Assembly: GCA_964035545.1 (NCBI GenBank)
Contig: OZ037770.1
Location: 15,288,642 to 15,352,641 of the forward strand
Length of the DNA stretch: 64,000 nt
DNA from: Bugula neritina
Taxonomy: Eukaryota > Bryozoa > Gymnolaemata > Cheilostomatida > Bugulidae
Reading direction: 5' to 3'
Shown: piece by piece, positions 1 through 13,105 of the stretch
Position numbering within the stretch: the stretch's first letter is position 1
How the letters are laid out: each line of letters begins with the position of its first letter
Position numbers and translations under genes: made by a program
The notes under the pieces: model-generated
Seen by the model: only the letters and a program-made list of their open reading frames with translations
What the model was told of the DNA's origin: nothing
Database searches by the model: none

Positions 1-647
1 AACGATACCTGTGACGTAATTAAATCAAGAGAAAAGGATCTCAATAAACACATTTTGCGTTATCTATAATGCAACGTGGGAATGACTATATTGCTCAGAT
101 CTGTTAACAATTTAATGAGGAGTTTATCAGGACAAAAGGAGTTCATAATTTCAAAATAAAGAAATTAGTAACACCTAAATAAGTTATGTGAGAAAAACCC
201 ATAATTTTTATTGTTACAAATCTTATGTTTATAAGCATTTAAATTGGGGTTGAAAATTGTTAAACAGAATCATTGTGACTCTAATGGCCTTCAGATAGCT
301 ATCATCATTCTACTGGAATAAAATAACGGAATTACGTTAACTGAATTATAATGATCATAATATAATGATTAGAATTTTACACCAAATCCGGCTTCCTATA
401 GTATAAGCATATAGGCATTCCCTTAGCACCACCCTACAGCATTACGTAAATTGGGATGATAGTTATTGGGAGTGTAATGTAAATTCCATTGTGTCAATTT
501 AATAAAGTAGTATTTAAATGTTGTTTTATCAGTTTAATTAGTGCTTTGGATGTTAGTGCTTTTTATGCCATTATTGTAGCAATTCACATGATAGATAAAA
601 GCATTGTAAAGCTGGTATAGAAGGATATGGAAAGCATTCCATATACC

Positions 648-945
648 CCCTCATTCACACTTATCGTACCGTAGGCCGTAACACCAAATATCATCCATTT
701 TTACAAATGTCTGAGCTTCCTGTATGGCGATATGGTACGTTAGGATCAAACACTGCTTAATTCAAAAATGTTGCAGAGGGCTCCTATCTGACAGAAAACT
801 TTTGCATCAACTCATTGGATATAATTGTCCAATGAAGTGTCGTAGATCTTACCTAATAGCAGACTTTAAAAGCTTCAGCCCGGACACATTAAAAATAGCT
901 GATGCTTTACATTAGGCTAATGGTACAATAAGTGTGAATGAGAGG
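648..945. mobile_element. MITE family A, copy 1 (about 55-bp terminal inverted repeats)
   Basis: The ends are inverted repeats. The left end begins CCTCATTCACACTTATCGTA and the reverse complement of the right end begins CTCTCATTCACACTTATTGT; similarity continues for about 55 bases on each side. The element is about 300 bp and has no transposase. A second copy, with its interior inverted relative to this one, lies at 51077-51332, which shows that it is a dispersed family. The superfamily is not determined because I could not see a clean target-site duplication. Confidence 0.75.
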
Positions 946-1772
946 TACAGCTCATAGCTGTTACTACTAAGTATGCATCAGCAATATACTGTAATTGATC
1001 TCAAGTCATGATATATACCACAATTCAAATAGTTCTCTTTCCTATTTTACAAGAGACTGATTTCACACTTATAAGAACGCAAGGATTGTTGTTTGTAGCC
1101 CTAATTACCACCCCCTGTGAGACACCCTGGGACTGAAGGCATTGTATTAATTGTGGGTGATGTAATAAATTCTTAGTTTGAGGCAACAGAGCACCTGGAA
1201 ACTTGTTTATCATGGGTAATAATTTATTGCCAAACTGATTATAAATTATTAAAACATACAATCTAGCTACAACTACCTTTGAGTTAAAATATTATATTAC
1301 TTATTAAGGCTTGTGCTGTTTAAGAAGTAATACCTGTTCACAGTGAAGTCTTGAAATGGCATTACAATTTAGAACTATTGACCCAATGCCCTTAAATCAT
1401 GAAATTAACACATGAAATAAGTTTAGATTTTTCAATAGAAGAGGAGTTTTCTTTCCTTAACTAAACTCATAGAAGCTTGAAATTAGTAGTTCATATTCAA
1501 GTAAATGAGTTTTGGTGATCTACAAACCATCTAGAACTTTCTTTAGAACTTATATTATACATACATACTATTAGCTTGGTTTATATATATTGTCAGCTAA
1601 AATTGTTAGTATTTTTACTACAAGCATTACAAAATTTCGAACATTTATAGTGATATTATAATTATTACAATTTATTATTATAAAAAAATTCATTTACGTA
1701 AAATCTTAGTTTGTTGTCTGCTTAGAAAAGATTTTTACGCAAAGCATTGGGAGCAAACCAGCATTTATTATG

Positions 1773-1811
1773 GTTGTCTTCTCTTGCACTATTAGAGCAA
1801 GAGTAGACAAC
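1773..1811. repeat. Short hairpin (15-bp stem, 9-nt loop)
   Basis: GTTGTCTTCTCTTGC at 1773-1787 pairs with GCAAGAGTAGACAAC at 1797-1811 with a single mismatch. No gene lies on either side. It could be a structured RNA or a chance or TE-derived inverted repeat. The stem is too short for a typical microRNA precursor unless the weak flanking pairing extends it. Confidence 0.4.
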
Positions 1812-1973
1812 TTTAGCTCTTTATCTCAATTTCTTTACAAAATGACTAGAAAAAATTAACAGATTTAATTACAAAAAGAAACTCTATCTTGAGTAAATGT
1901 AAATATTAAATAAGTAAAATTTGTTCAGCTTCATATGATAGCATATCAAGGAGCTTTTTATACAACTAATATA

Positions 1974-1975
1974 TA

Positions 1976-2055
<80 letters not shown>

Positions 2056-2091
2056 TATAATATATATAATATATATATATTATATATTCAA
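1974..2091. repeat. AT dinucleotide microsatellite
   Basis: A nearly pure run of alternating A and T with occasional TAATAT interruptions at both ends. It is likely to be length-polymorphic. Confidence 0.95.
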
Positions 2092-3047
2092 CACAGAAGA
2101 ATACATATCCTTGTTTTTTTGCAATATGCTATTAAATTTATAGGAATATGCAACTTTAATTATTATATGAAATAGCTTATACTTCAAAAGTTTGATGTGA
2201 GTCATTCTATTACTATATATATACTTTATATATTACTGTTTAAAACATTCAATATAAACTAGTTACAGCCCTAGCTATAGCTGTTTACTGTACAACAAGA
2301 TGCAATAACAAGTCTAAATATAGCTCATAATATACAGATCATCTCTCTCACATCTCACTGTGTATCTGAAGGGTACAGGCATATTCAGCACTCTCAGTTC
2401 TCATAAATCATTCTAATAACGTAATTATAGTATCATCTCCTTCTAAAACCCTCTTCCTGAATGATTCATACTATTTTCCACTTCATAGCATTGGCTATTT
2501 CATGCTTTATTAGAATGTTGTCATGGAAACGGAAATTAATTACCTGGCATTTATACTAGTTAAGCTGTTTATGCTCTTCAAGGAGTGTATGAAGATTTTT
2601 AACCCTTTCATGCACAGGGTTCACGTAGCAAAAAACTGAGTGATTTTGAGATTTGTGTTAAATTAACTTGAACTAAAATAATTTCTTGTCATTAGTTTTA
2701 CTAAATTTCTCATATTTCTTCATTACTTTTACAATGTTTTATACGAAAACATGTATATTTAAACTATAACAATTAGTTATACTGCTTATAAGAAAAAAAT
2801 CATTGTGTTTTTAAGTGATCCCTGAATGTTTTAAATTTAAAAAGAGTGTTGTTTGTTATAAAATAAAAACTAATTTACTGATGTGTATTGAAATTGTACA
2901 GGAGGATTATAAAATGAGTTCTGAGCTAATAGGGGTTCATCATGTAAAGCTATACGCTCCTGTCTAAAAGATGATGGCAATTATTATATATATATATAGA
3001 TAACTAGCTAATTATAACTTTGTTACTTGACTACTAGTTATTACAGG

Positions 3048-4253
3048 ATGAGTAGGAAAATGGTGAAAACTGTGCTCTGTATTGCCATAGTTCTGAGTGT
3101 TATATTCTCTGTAGATGCAACCAATGGATTTGGTAATGGCGGAAACAGAGAGACTAACGGACAGGGGTAAGTTTCAATAATTCTTTGAATTTATATAATT
3201 TTTGATATGTTTGTTCATTACGTATTGTTATAAAACTAAATGGTTTGTTTTGAACAACACATAGAATTAGAATTACCGCAAGTTTATCAGAAATGTATTT
3301 GACAAAGAACGTTGAAGCTTAGGTCGTGCAGCAAACAAAATTAAAATTGTTATTTGTAGTAACACAAATGGAAAGGAAGAGTTCGATTGCAATGCATTTA
3401 TGGGGTCAATAAAGAAAGTTCTCCCTAATTCAAATAGTCTTGGGGACATCCTCACACTCTCCCGGTGTAGGGATCAACCAACTGGATCTTCAGCTACCAC
3501 CACACCTACCAGAAGTGCTAGAACCATCAGAACTACCAGACTACCAACATCTACTGCTACCACTACAACTACACTAAGATCACCTACTACTACAACTACT
3601 ACAACAAAATTATCTACTGCTACCACTACAACTACAACACAATCACCTACCACTACAACTACAACACAATCACCTACTACTACAAGAACTACATCAAGGT
3701 CATCTACTACAACTACAACTACTACAAGAAACACACCACAACCACCCACTTCTACAACCACAACACAATCACCTACTACCACGATGACAGCTGATTCAAC
3801 AAGAACAAGTTACATTCCAAACAAATGTGGCTACAGAGGTACAGTTAATACTCTCTATAATAATTTACTAATTGCTGTATTTTACAGAGTCTGCTAAGAG
3901 GAATAAGAAATCATTTTCAATCCTATCTTTTAATTGATCTCAGAATTTCTCTGCTTGACTAAGCTGATAAGAATATACATTCTATTAGCAATGATACCCT
4001 AATTAATCATTTTTATTTCGGATTAGTCTGTATTCTATACATATAGCTATATATTTACATATGACATCTAAATGTGCAGTAAATTAAAATACTATATAAT
4101 TGTATTGCGATTCTAGTGCCAAGCCAAGAAGAGTGTAAAGTATTTGGACCGTTCCGCTGTCCAGGCTTGTTGGTGTTCAATGTACAGAGCTGCAGCTGTG
4201 ACTACAGATCCTCAGTGAACCTTTCAACCTGCCGGACAATTTCTCAAGCATGA
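3048..4253 (+). CDS. Secreted Thr-rich mucin-like protein with Cys-rich C-terminus (244 aa, 3 exons)
   Basis: Exons 3048-3166, 3360-3838 and 4117-4253 join in phase (2, then 1) with GT-AG borders and end at TGA. Residues 1-25 form a signal peptide (basic start, hydrophobic core VLCIAIVLSVIFSV). A stretch with two cysteines follows, then about 110 residues dominated by Thr with Ser and Pro, likely O-glycosylated. The tail of about 50 residues has six cysteines (KCGYR, EECK, RCPG, SCSCD, TCRT). The minus-strand gene at 26219-27206 has the same layout, the same phase-1 last intron and a matching tail (ECK, a G-P pair, RCP, C-x-C, TCR), so both belong to one family. A second Met at codon 5 could also be the start. 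I do not recognise the family; a secreted matrix, mucus or antimicrobial role is speculation. The valine-rich open frame on the other strand is a mirror of the Thr repeats. Confidence 0.72.
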
Positions 4254-7200
4254 AAACTTTGGTGAGTGAAAATTACCATCACCGATAGTTGAAGGACAAT
4301 TAGAGTGCTTTATAGTGAACATACCCTGCATGTATATGCATGTATACATACTTATTAAATATTGCTACATGTCTCTATTGATATTGAATTAAGGTTTCGG
4401 TATGCGAAATCTATTTTAATTCTATAGCAGTTAAGCTGAATCTTTAAATCATGTTTATATAGTTTTAAGCAACCATTGTTTGCTATTTTGTCATTCAAAA
4501 TTTACAAAAAAAACAACATATTTTCAAGTTAGGAAAAAGTTTGCTTATAGCTATTTAAATCTGTTTCTCAAAGGCTTGCAAGACTAATCTGTAAAGAATA
4601 CAATGAATAATAAGTTTGCATTCTTTTTACAGACTTGAAAAGGCACCCAGAGCAATCACTAACTGGTGTATTTAAGAAGCTGTATCTTCCTTAACCTTTG
4701 CCAATCAACCTAATTATATAAGATATTTTGCTCAATTATAATGGCCATGTTGTCATATGTATGTTATATAGCTTGTATCATATTACACTAATTATACATA
4801 GGATTGCCACAGGACATCCTATTTTTGTATTATCTACTCTTAACTTACACCTTTTCAATTCTTTAGCTTTATTATATGATTACAATTTTGTAGAAAGTGC
4901 CTGTTACATGATTAAACATAATTTATAAAATGAAAGATTAATTTCTATTTATATAATGTTTTCTGAAGCTAAATAGGATAGTATCAGTTAGTACCAGTCG
5001 ACACAGTTTGCTCGTGGACACTGACTGTCCAATTTTGTATATAAATGAATCAACAGTACCTCTTGGTGATTGACGCTAGTACATTCATTAGAAAGATCAA
5101 TAATTTGATGATGTCAGCTAAATTCTTCAACAAATGTTATTAAATATAAATAAATTTAATTTTGGAAAAACTTCAAAAAATTTCCAGTGCACTGCTTCAT
5201 GCTAGAGTGATTGTAAAGAATGCCAGATTATAGTTTACTAGAGTAACCAATTACAGTTTGATATGACATTGCGTAATATAGTAAACATCAAAACTAGTTG
5301 CTATGGTTACAATAAACTGTTCAATAAAATGTTTATTGACGCAGAAACAATAAAAATATGTTGAATAATTTAAGATTCATCATTGCATTTCATATGAAAG
5401 CATAATATATTATGCATGAGTAGTTATTGGATTGATAGTAAATCATTATCCAGCAATTGATATCTCTCTCAAGTCCACTCAGTGTAAAACTTTTATCCAC
5501 CAACTATTAAATACTAGATGATTTTATTGTGCTCAACAAGGTGTATGGACAATGAATTCCAGCACAGCTATAACAGAGCATGGGAAGTGATAGGGCAGGA
5601 TAGTCATTGTGAATAGATTGTGTATTTTGTTAGATTGATATGATTACTATCAACCTTTACTCTACCATAACAATTGCTAAGTGTTTACATTAACCTATAA
5701 ATAAGTGTTATCTAATTCATACCATATATAACTTTAGGCAAAATTGAAATATCTTTATTTGAAAAATGTAAATGTTGTTAAAGTATTTGAATGTTTGAGT
5801 TATGTGCCCCTGCATGGCTATCTAAAGGTTTAGAGTAAGCAGAAAAGAATGTAAATTTTTAAAGCTTAACACCATTTCTCACACAGTGAGCACATCTCAA
5901 TGCTTTATATTACAAAGAGAAAAGTGACTGGTCTTCTCTCTATCTACACTTTAGTAAGTAAGCAGCTTAAATGGACTCACCTCCTTGTATTATAGCCTTA
6001 GGCTTTCAGCGTGAGATGAGGGCAGAATATGGGACACTATAGCCAATAATAGACGGTTAAACATCACTTAGGTGTTGGCTGAGACTTTATTGGCCAACTG
6101 AATATTCACATCTTAAACTACTGCATCAGCTCTTTCTAATTAGACCTATAAAAGCTGCTTAATTTTTATCTCAAAGTATAATTAAGAAGCATTTACAAGT
6201 GTGACCAACAAATACTACTAATCAAGCAAAGTGTTTCTATATTTGCTTCAAATTATGATTTGCAAGTATATAGTGAGTTCTAATCAAAGCTAGAAATTTG
6301 CTTTCAGAAAGCTATAAAATATCACTCTTAAAGCACAGTTTGACTTTTGTCAAAACTTTACATTGCTTACCAGGAGAACATAATTGCTCAACAGTTTGAA
6401 TATTTTTTACATTCATTTTTGGTCATTGGGATGGAATGCTGAAATTACACATTCAATATTAAGAGTTGTGTTACTTTTTACAACTTAGAGACCGTACTAT
6501 GATGTAATTCAGAATTACGATAATTCAACATGAGAAACAATTTAGTAATACTAAAGTATGTTGCATTTTCATAATATATAGCCCATTAGCCCATTACTTG
6601 TTTATATAGTGCAGCTAGTAGCTATGTTAGTGCTATGTAGTGCATGTCTGGTACAAATCATATAATATTCACTGTAATGTTTCTCTTTGAAGGCATCATA
6701 CTCTTGTTAGCTACTAGTGTGTTTGAAGTAATAAACTTTGAGCAAAACCTTTTATAAAGAATGCATAATATATGCTTCTGTAACTGATAATTTGTGAGTG
6801 AAAGAAATCTTCAGCAATGTTCATGCACAGTCAATTGCACAATATTGATAATAAAAGTTACAAAAGTTCAAAGATGAATCACAGTTTCTTTTAAATAAGC
6901 AAACTTTAAGAGTTAAAACACCTGTCCACAGCTAGTAGCTTCTATACAATTAAAGAATGCACAAATTCACCTTGAATACGCAGATTGTTACGCTGTAACT
7001 GATGCCTTATAGCTGACTGTAAATTGCATGGATGTGTCCTCAACTACTAGGCAGCTATCACAGTGTGTCAGGGTCAAAATGAAAGACAAGATAGATAACC
7101 CGATATCCAAAGTTCGATATATATACACTATCAGAGAATAAACAGGTAAAGTGCAAGTTATAAATACGTATTCACATAGAGGAACTGATGCCTCTATCAT

Positions 7201-8565
7201 GAGCAACCTCGTAGCTTCAGCTTTGTTTTGTCTTTGTGTTGGAGTTATGCCCCTTAAAAGTTTATTGTGATGATTGTGGAACCCTGCTAAAGCCATCAAA
7301 ACAAAATGAAGGGTTATTCAGATGCAATGCTATGTTTTATAGTACACTTATAACAATCATATAAATAAATACATATATAAACTGAAACTCAGTACAATCA
7401 TTGATTATGAAATTCTTTTAAAGAGGAAGTATTGACAATCAAAATGTGCAACACCATATAATATCGCATGTTGGAGACTGAAATGCCTGCTTGACGTAAG
7501 AGTTTTAATAGAGCTATAGTTATGTACTGATGTTAACATTCTATTGACTCAGAGTAAACACTCTACGTCTTATTAGCTTATAGATGCATGGTTATTAAGA
7601 TGTGGACGTGACTGTAAATTATCATAATGTGAGATTAGCTTAACATGTTATGTTCTCTAATAATCATTCATTTCACATCTTCAGATAATGCTAAGGATGT
7701 AAATTGATGAGACCAGTCAATGGCATGGGTTAGTTTTATAAAAATTATGCATTTGAATTTTTTTCTCAGTATTTCTTTGATCACAAAGAAAATGAGTAAA
7801 AATATTGATAGCGCTAATGGTTATAATATTACAATGCAATGTATTCGTAAATTATTGTTACATATTTTGATAGTGGTAATAATGCCAATGGTGATAGTAC
7901 TGGTAATGTAACATTAATGCAGTAGGAATTTAATGTTTATTGCACATGCTTCCCCATAACAATTCCAAAATGTTTGCAGTTGTGTGCCCTTTACAATGCT
8001 CTCAATACTTGTGGTGAAATGTATTAATGCATATAGATAGTGCACACTGATATATCCCTGCATTAAATAAAAATAGTTATAATATTGTAATAGGTGCATA
8101 TGTTTGACCTCATTGTCTTCTCCGGGACATGTTTTATTGACTGCTGTTACCATAGCAACTAACTGCCTTTCTAAACAAATTGCAGTTATTCATTGAATTA
8201 TTTTTTATTAAATGATTTGCTATATATATAAATATACTGGCAACTTTCCAACACCTCAAATTATTTAAAAGTTTAAAAGTTGAAAAATAAGTTCTAGTAA
8301 CACTGTAATATTTGTGAAGATATTCAAAAGATAAATTTTTTATACAAGCTGCATTTTCCCGAACAAAATAAATCAAAATTCAGCTTCAGATCACAGTAGG
8401 CCCTATTTATGCAAATTATAATACTCATTGCTGATGAAATGGACTAATATTTATGCATTGCCAGTTCGTTGCTTTCTATTGAAATCTGTATTGTTTTGCA
8501 CGCGGCATCAGGCAATGGGTGCAAATAGAAATTAGCATAATGCATTGTTATTAGCTCACGGTGGT

Positions 8566-8573
8566 CCAATCAG
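8566..8573 (+). promoter_or_regulatory. CCAAT box upstream of CDA copy 1
   Basis: CCAATCAG lies about 111 bases before the start codon, inside GGTCCAATCAG, and is retained at a matching position (15900-15907) before CDA copy 2. The sequence fits the NF-Y consensus. No TATA box is evident. Retention in both copies is suggestive only, since the flanks are duplicated as a block. Confidence 0.45.
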
Positions 8574-8683
8574 AAGGCCAGGATTAAATAATATTAGCAT
8601 TCCTAACAACAATGCTACGGCACATGTGTTTCTCATTATCTACTGTTTAGTATTCATTGCGAATTCAACTGTAAAATCTCGTT

Positions 8684-11600
8684 ATGAGTCTTACTGATGC
8701 AGGTTAGTACGGGTGCTGTCTTTGAAATGTTAATTACTGTGCATAAAAAATAGGTTAGTAGACATTGAAATTATAGCTTTGAGTTAGATCTTATACAATT
8801 ATTCATTTTGAATATTGTGTTATACTTATTAGTTGATTTTCTATTATAAAGTTACTTATGACATTATTATATATTATTACATAATACTTATACTTGAAGA
8901 TATAATTCTATTGAACAAAAAAATAACTATTACTTTACTTATCTGATAGCTGCATTTCTTTAGTTAGAACAATTTTGAAATATGAAATTGTATAAAAGTT
9001 TCTTAAATCCAAAGTTACACCTATAAGTTTCTTATTCTTCAAGCTAAACTATGGTATTTGCATACTGATAGTATCTTATGCTTTTAATTTGCATCAACCA
9101 ACTTACAATGCTATAATAATGTGTAGTAACTAATTCTAAGACTTTAGTAGTGGAAATTATTGACTTTAAGTACAAATCTTTCAGTAATTCAATCTGGTGT
9201 TTGCACTTTTCCAACTCCCCTAGCACATTATTATTCTTAACCTAATACTTCTTTGTTTCAGTTTGATTTAGGTACTAGAAGCTAGGTAGTAATATTGATT
9301 GTTTAAGAAAATTAGCTAGCCTCATGAATGATAGTAGCATATCTAGCACTTATTAGTGAAGATTTTCACTTTTCTCTGCCACCCTAAGCACTATGTTTAA
9401 CCTATACTATCTGCATGGAAAGTTTTTTTTGTTAGAATGAACACTTCAAGTAAGAGGTCTTTAGGTTTGCTTATAGATATAAGTAGGTGTGTAAGTAAGT
9501 AATACAACAATACGAAAGGTAGAACGCCGGCTTTCTTACTTCTACGAATTTTTAAGTGGAATCTTCAGTCAAGTTGCTATTGATGCAGTTGCAAACCTCA
9601 ACTACATACCATCATTTGACAACAGTTACTATTTTTTGTTAAAAATTAACTGCGTACCATCTATTGTTGATTAGAATATAATTTATTATAGTGTTATTGC
9701 CATGCATGCTATTATAATATGTGTATCTGAAACTTGGCAACCTTATATCTAGTTTTATTCCATTAAAATGTTTAGAATTTACTAAATTTCTTACATACAA
9801 GTATATATTTTATAGTCTTTGAATTCACTTTGAAAAGTTAAATGATGCCAAAGCTGTATGGCATTTCCTTTCTAAGATTACCAAATATTTTGTCAACCAA
9901 AATGAGGCAATCCCACATTTTCTATAAGGAAAATTGAGTGCATGCCATTGAAGTATACAATTGTGTGATTTTTACCTGTTGGTGCACATGTACTCTATTG
10001 TTTACAAGTACAACTATCTTTCCTTATCAGCTTATTATCTATTTATGTTTTGTATAACTGCATACATAAATAGCATCTGATACACGACCTTTATCAGTTG
10101 AACACGGAAACTAAACCCTTTAACCTTCACCCCAACCTTGACCGAAATAAAGGATAAATAAGGGGAGATAACTCTCCTGTAATAAAATTGACAGCATTCT
10201 CTCTTTTCCCACTCCGAAAAATGAAGAATTGAATAATTTGATTACTGAATGAGTCAATAATTATTCTTGTATATGTTTTAGAAATTCAGTCTTTAATTAA
10301 ACAAAGTTTTGAGGCTAAGAAGTTTTCCCACTCTCCTTACAGCAAGTTTCCTGTCGGAGCCGCTTTGCTTTGTCAAGACGGGACAGTTATTACCGGTCAG
10401 TTTCTAACACGGGCAGACAACTTCCATAATATAACCAATAGTTACATAGGTCATGCTGTGAAATGAAAATAATGGGAAGGTTTTCTAATCCTATAATGTA
10501 GCTATTTGCTTCAGTATTTTCAAAATCTCCTTATTCACTTTATATCATATATAACACAATTAGACCAGTTTAATGTGTACCACCAAACTATGCATTACAT
10601 GCAAAAATCCCATATTTTTTACAGAAACAATCAAAAATCAATCAGTTTTATCAAGTATCACTGCTGAATTTTAATTACATTTGTAAAGTCGCCATGTATA
10701 AAGAAGATCATAAAGTAAGACTTAGTAATATAATGCTAATATACTGTGATCTATGATATCACAGGATGTAATGTTGAGAACGCCGCACATGCACCAACTG
10801 TCTGTGCAGAGAGGTGCGCCTATACTAAAGCTATCTCTATGGGTCAAAGAGAGTTTAAAGCTATAGCCATTTCCAGGTGAGCACTGCCGGTTCTAATAGT
10901 CTCACACAGATGTAGGTATACTCACTCTTGGTGTTGCTTGCTATACTATAGCAATAATGATCCGAGGCTTTTATCTTTTATGTCATTGATTTAATTTCTG
11001 TGATATTTTAAAATTGTTCATTTACAATACTTTTGTCAAGCTAAGCCTTACTTTATTTGACTAGTTTTTTTAAAATATCAGCAAGGATGTTGCAATCATC
11101 TTTAGATACAAAGTTGTTGTTTTTTATTTCTATTTAGTTATTCACTAATCAGAGTTTTTTGTTTTGTTGCAAATATCGTCCGACATAAATACTGAGTAAA
11201 ACTATAGATAAAAGGCCTCTTCATCACTCCTCTTGTCTATTTGTTTAGCAATTTGGATGATTTTATTGCACCTTGCGGAGTATGCAGACAGACCATGGTA
11301 GAGGTGAGTATTAACAACATTTCATCTTACTGTGTTGATGGGCAAATCATTCAATTTCTTATAGTCAGTTCACAAATACTTGCTATGAAAGAATGATGGC
11401 TGGCTTAATTATTTAGCCAACAGTAGAAACAAATGCGTAACAACAATATATATTTTTCAAAACAATCAGTGTTGAAAAAGTCTTATAAATTAGTCTAAGA
11501 GTAGAAACATAGCATTTTTATATTGTAATACAAATACTGCTAAAAATATTTTCGTCTATCCTCAAATGCTTTACATTTCTCAGCCATGATATATATTCTG

Positions 11601-11717
11601 CATTTACAGTTTAGTGAGGACATAGACGTGTACATGACTAAACCTGACGGAACTTTCCGAATGATGAAAATTGCAGAACTTCTTCCACACAGTTTTAGAC
11701 CTTCTAGTCTCCTTTAA
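8684..11717 (+). CDS. CDA: Cytidine deaminase, copy 1 (135 aa, 5 exons)
   Basis: Exons 8684-8702, 10282-10395, 10765-10876, 11249-11303 and 11610-11717 join in phase to an open frame ending TAA. The product is a small homotetramer-type cytidine deaminase of the pyrimidine salvage pathway, which converts cytidine and deoxycytidine to uridine and deoxyuridine with a catalytic zinc. Visible residues are the substrate-binding GCNVEN motif (45-50), the zinc and acid motif CAER (Cys58, Glu60) and PCGVC (Cys91, Cys94). The N-terminal domain has the [13 protein letters not shown] signature. The length is close to the usual 130-150 residues. The start gives MSLTDAE, conserved in copy 2 as MSLSDSE. An AATAAA-like signal occurs near 12220. 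The protein is probably cytosolic or nuclear. A tandem paralog follows at 16019-23423. Confidence 0.95.
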
Positions 11718-13020
11718 TAGCCCCAAATATATTCTGACTTGTTATTGCATACATAAACTACAATAATTACGAATAACCAAAGATATACTATGCTGCATGT
11801 TATACATTGATGAAGAGAATTACTATGAATTATAAGTAAATAATTGTTTCATTCAACTCTTATTATTCACACTTGTTTAGGAATAGTCAATGTTTTGAGC
11901 TACTGCCTCAAGTACTTAGTTCAGTACTTGAAGTGTCGTGGTCTCTTTCAACAAAAGTTTATACTTTTGTAAGACTCTTTGAAAATTTTCGTGCATATTT
12001 TATACAATGTAGATGCCACAGAAATATTGGATAAGTTAAGCCAAAGTTTAGTGTTATATATACAGTCATGCCAAAATTTTGTTTTGCAATAACAAAATAG
12101 TAGTTGTATTAGAAATTTCAAAAGTTAGGGATAATAATAATTGTGTATTTTATTTTTTGATTTTTGAATCTTATAATATCATGGGCCTCGGTTTAAATCT
12201 TTACTTCAGTTTTGTTTGTTAAATAAATTAGCTTTTACACAAAATGGTGTGTTTGTTTCATTTTTCAATCAGTTCAGGCGTTTATAGGACTCAAAGTATG
12301 AGTTCAATAGATTGGTAGACTGAAGTGCTAGCTGCAAACACTATATGATATAAACCCTATGTACTATGCTAGTGATTTAAGAAAACAATTAATCTTTAAA
12401 ACTTTTGATATAAATTCATTCCAGCAATTACTTTGGTGTAATTAATCATGCAGCATCCAGAGTGAAAAGCCATATTTTTTCTGCTTGCAAATACAATAAA
12501 AATTATAAGTTTATTTGTAATATATAAGTAACTAAAGTTTTAGTTTTACTTTCACATTGCAAATTTCATAAAAAGTTTAATTAATCTTTACTCTGTTGAA
12601 AATAGACTACCTTTCAATGCGTTGACATGGGCCTGCAGGTAGTTTGACTGCTAAAATTAATAGTGTGACACATAAATAGCTTCATAGTCACGACACGTGA
12701 GGTGCTAGTAGCAACTTAGTATAGTACCAGCATGCACTCGATTTCAAATGTCACTCATAGTATTTTAGATGACTGGACAAAAATTTGCATTATAATTAGT
12801 TTATATATGTATTATTAGCATGTCATTCATTGACAGGTGGTTGTAAGGTACCAGCATATGGTGATTTTAATTAAATACACTACCAGTAGAAATTTTACTG
12901 AAATTCCTGGGTTTCATGTGTGCTACACCAATATAGGAGAATATAATTAAGTTTATTTTTGGAGTTATGTTCCCTAATTCACAAGTGAATAAAATGTGAC
13001 CTCATTTTATGAACTACTGT

Positions 13021-13105
13021 CTGATGAGAACTACGCCTACCCCCTGCATGGACACCAATTAGGTTCATACTGTTTACACCTCCTGCCAGCTAGCACTAAA
13101 TGAAA
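13021..13105 (-). pseudogene. Broken last exon of a mucin-like gene at the duplication junction
   Basis: Read on the minus strand, this matches the last exon of the gene at 26219-27206: the acceptor region, a CKQY-x-P-N stretch and the C-P pair are recognisable, but a stop appears about 19 codons in and the rest of the exon is missing. The next 180 bases (to about 13289) match the adjoining intron of the intact gene and stop at the unit 1/unit 2 junction. The fragment was created by the duplication breakpoint in that intron, with a later deletion removing the exon's 3' end. Confidence 0.75.

Larger units (their letters stand above)
1..3047. other. Gene-free stretch before the first mucin-like gene
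   Basis: I see no convincing coding exon here. The only longer open frame (724-915) lies inside a MITE. The stretch holds a MITE (648-945), a short perfect-type hairpin (1773-1811), an AT dinucleotide microsatellite (about 1974-2091) and otherwise AT-rich unique-looking DNA. The last few hundred bases presumably contain the promoter of the gene starting at 3048, but I could not define a clear TATA or initiator. Confidence 0.5.

Noticed and set aside
3474-3782. Valine-rich open frame on the minus strand
   Set aside because: It is the antisense image of the Thr-rich coding repeat in the plus-strand gene; it has no start context or splice support.
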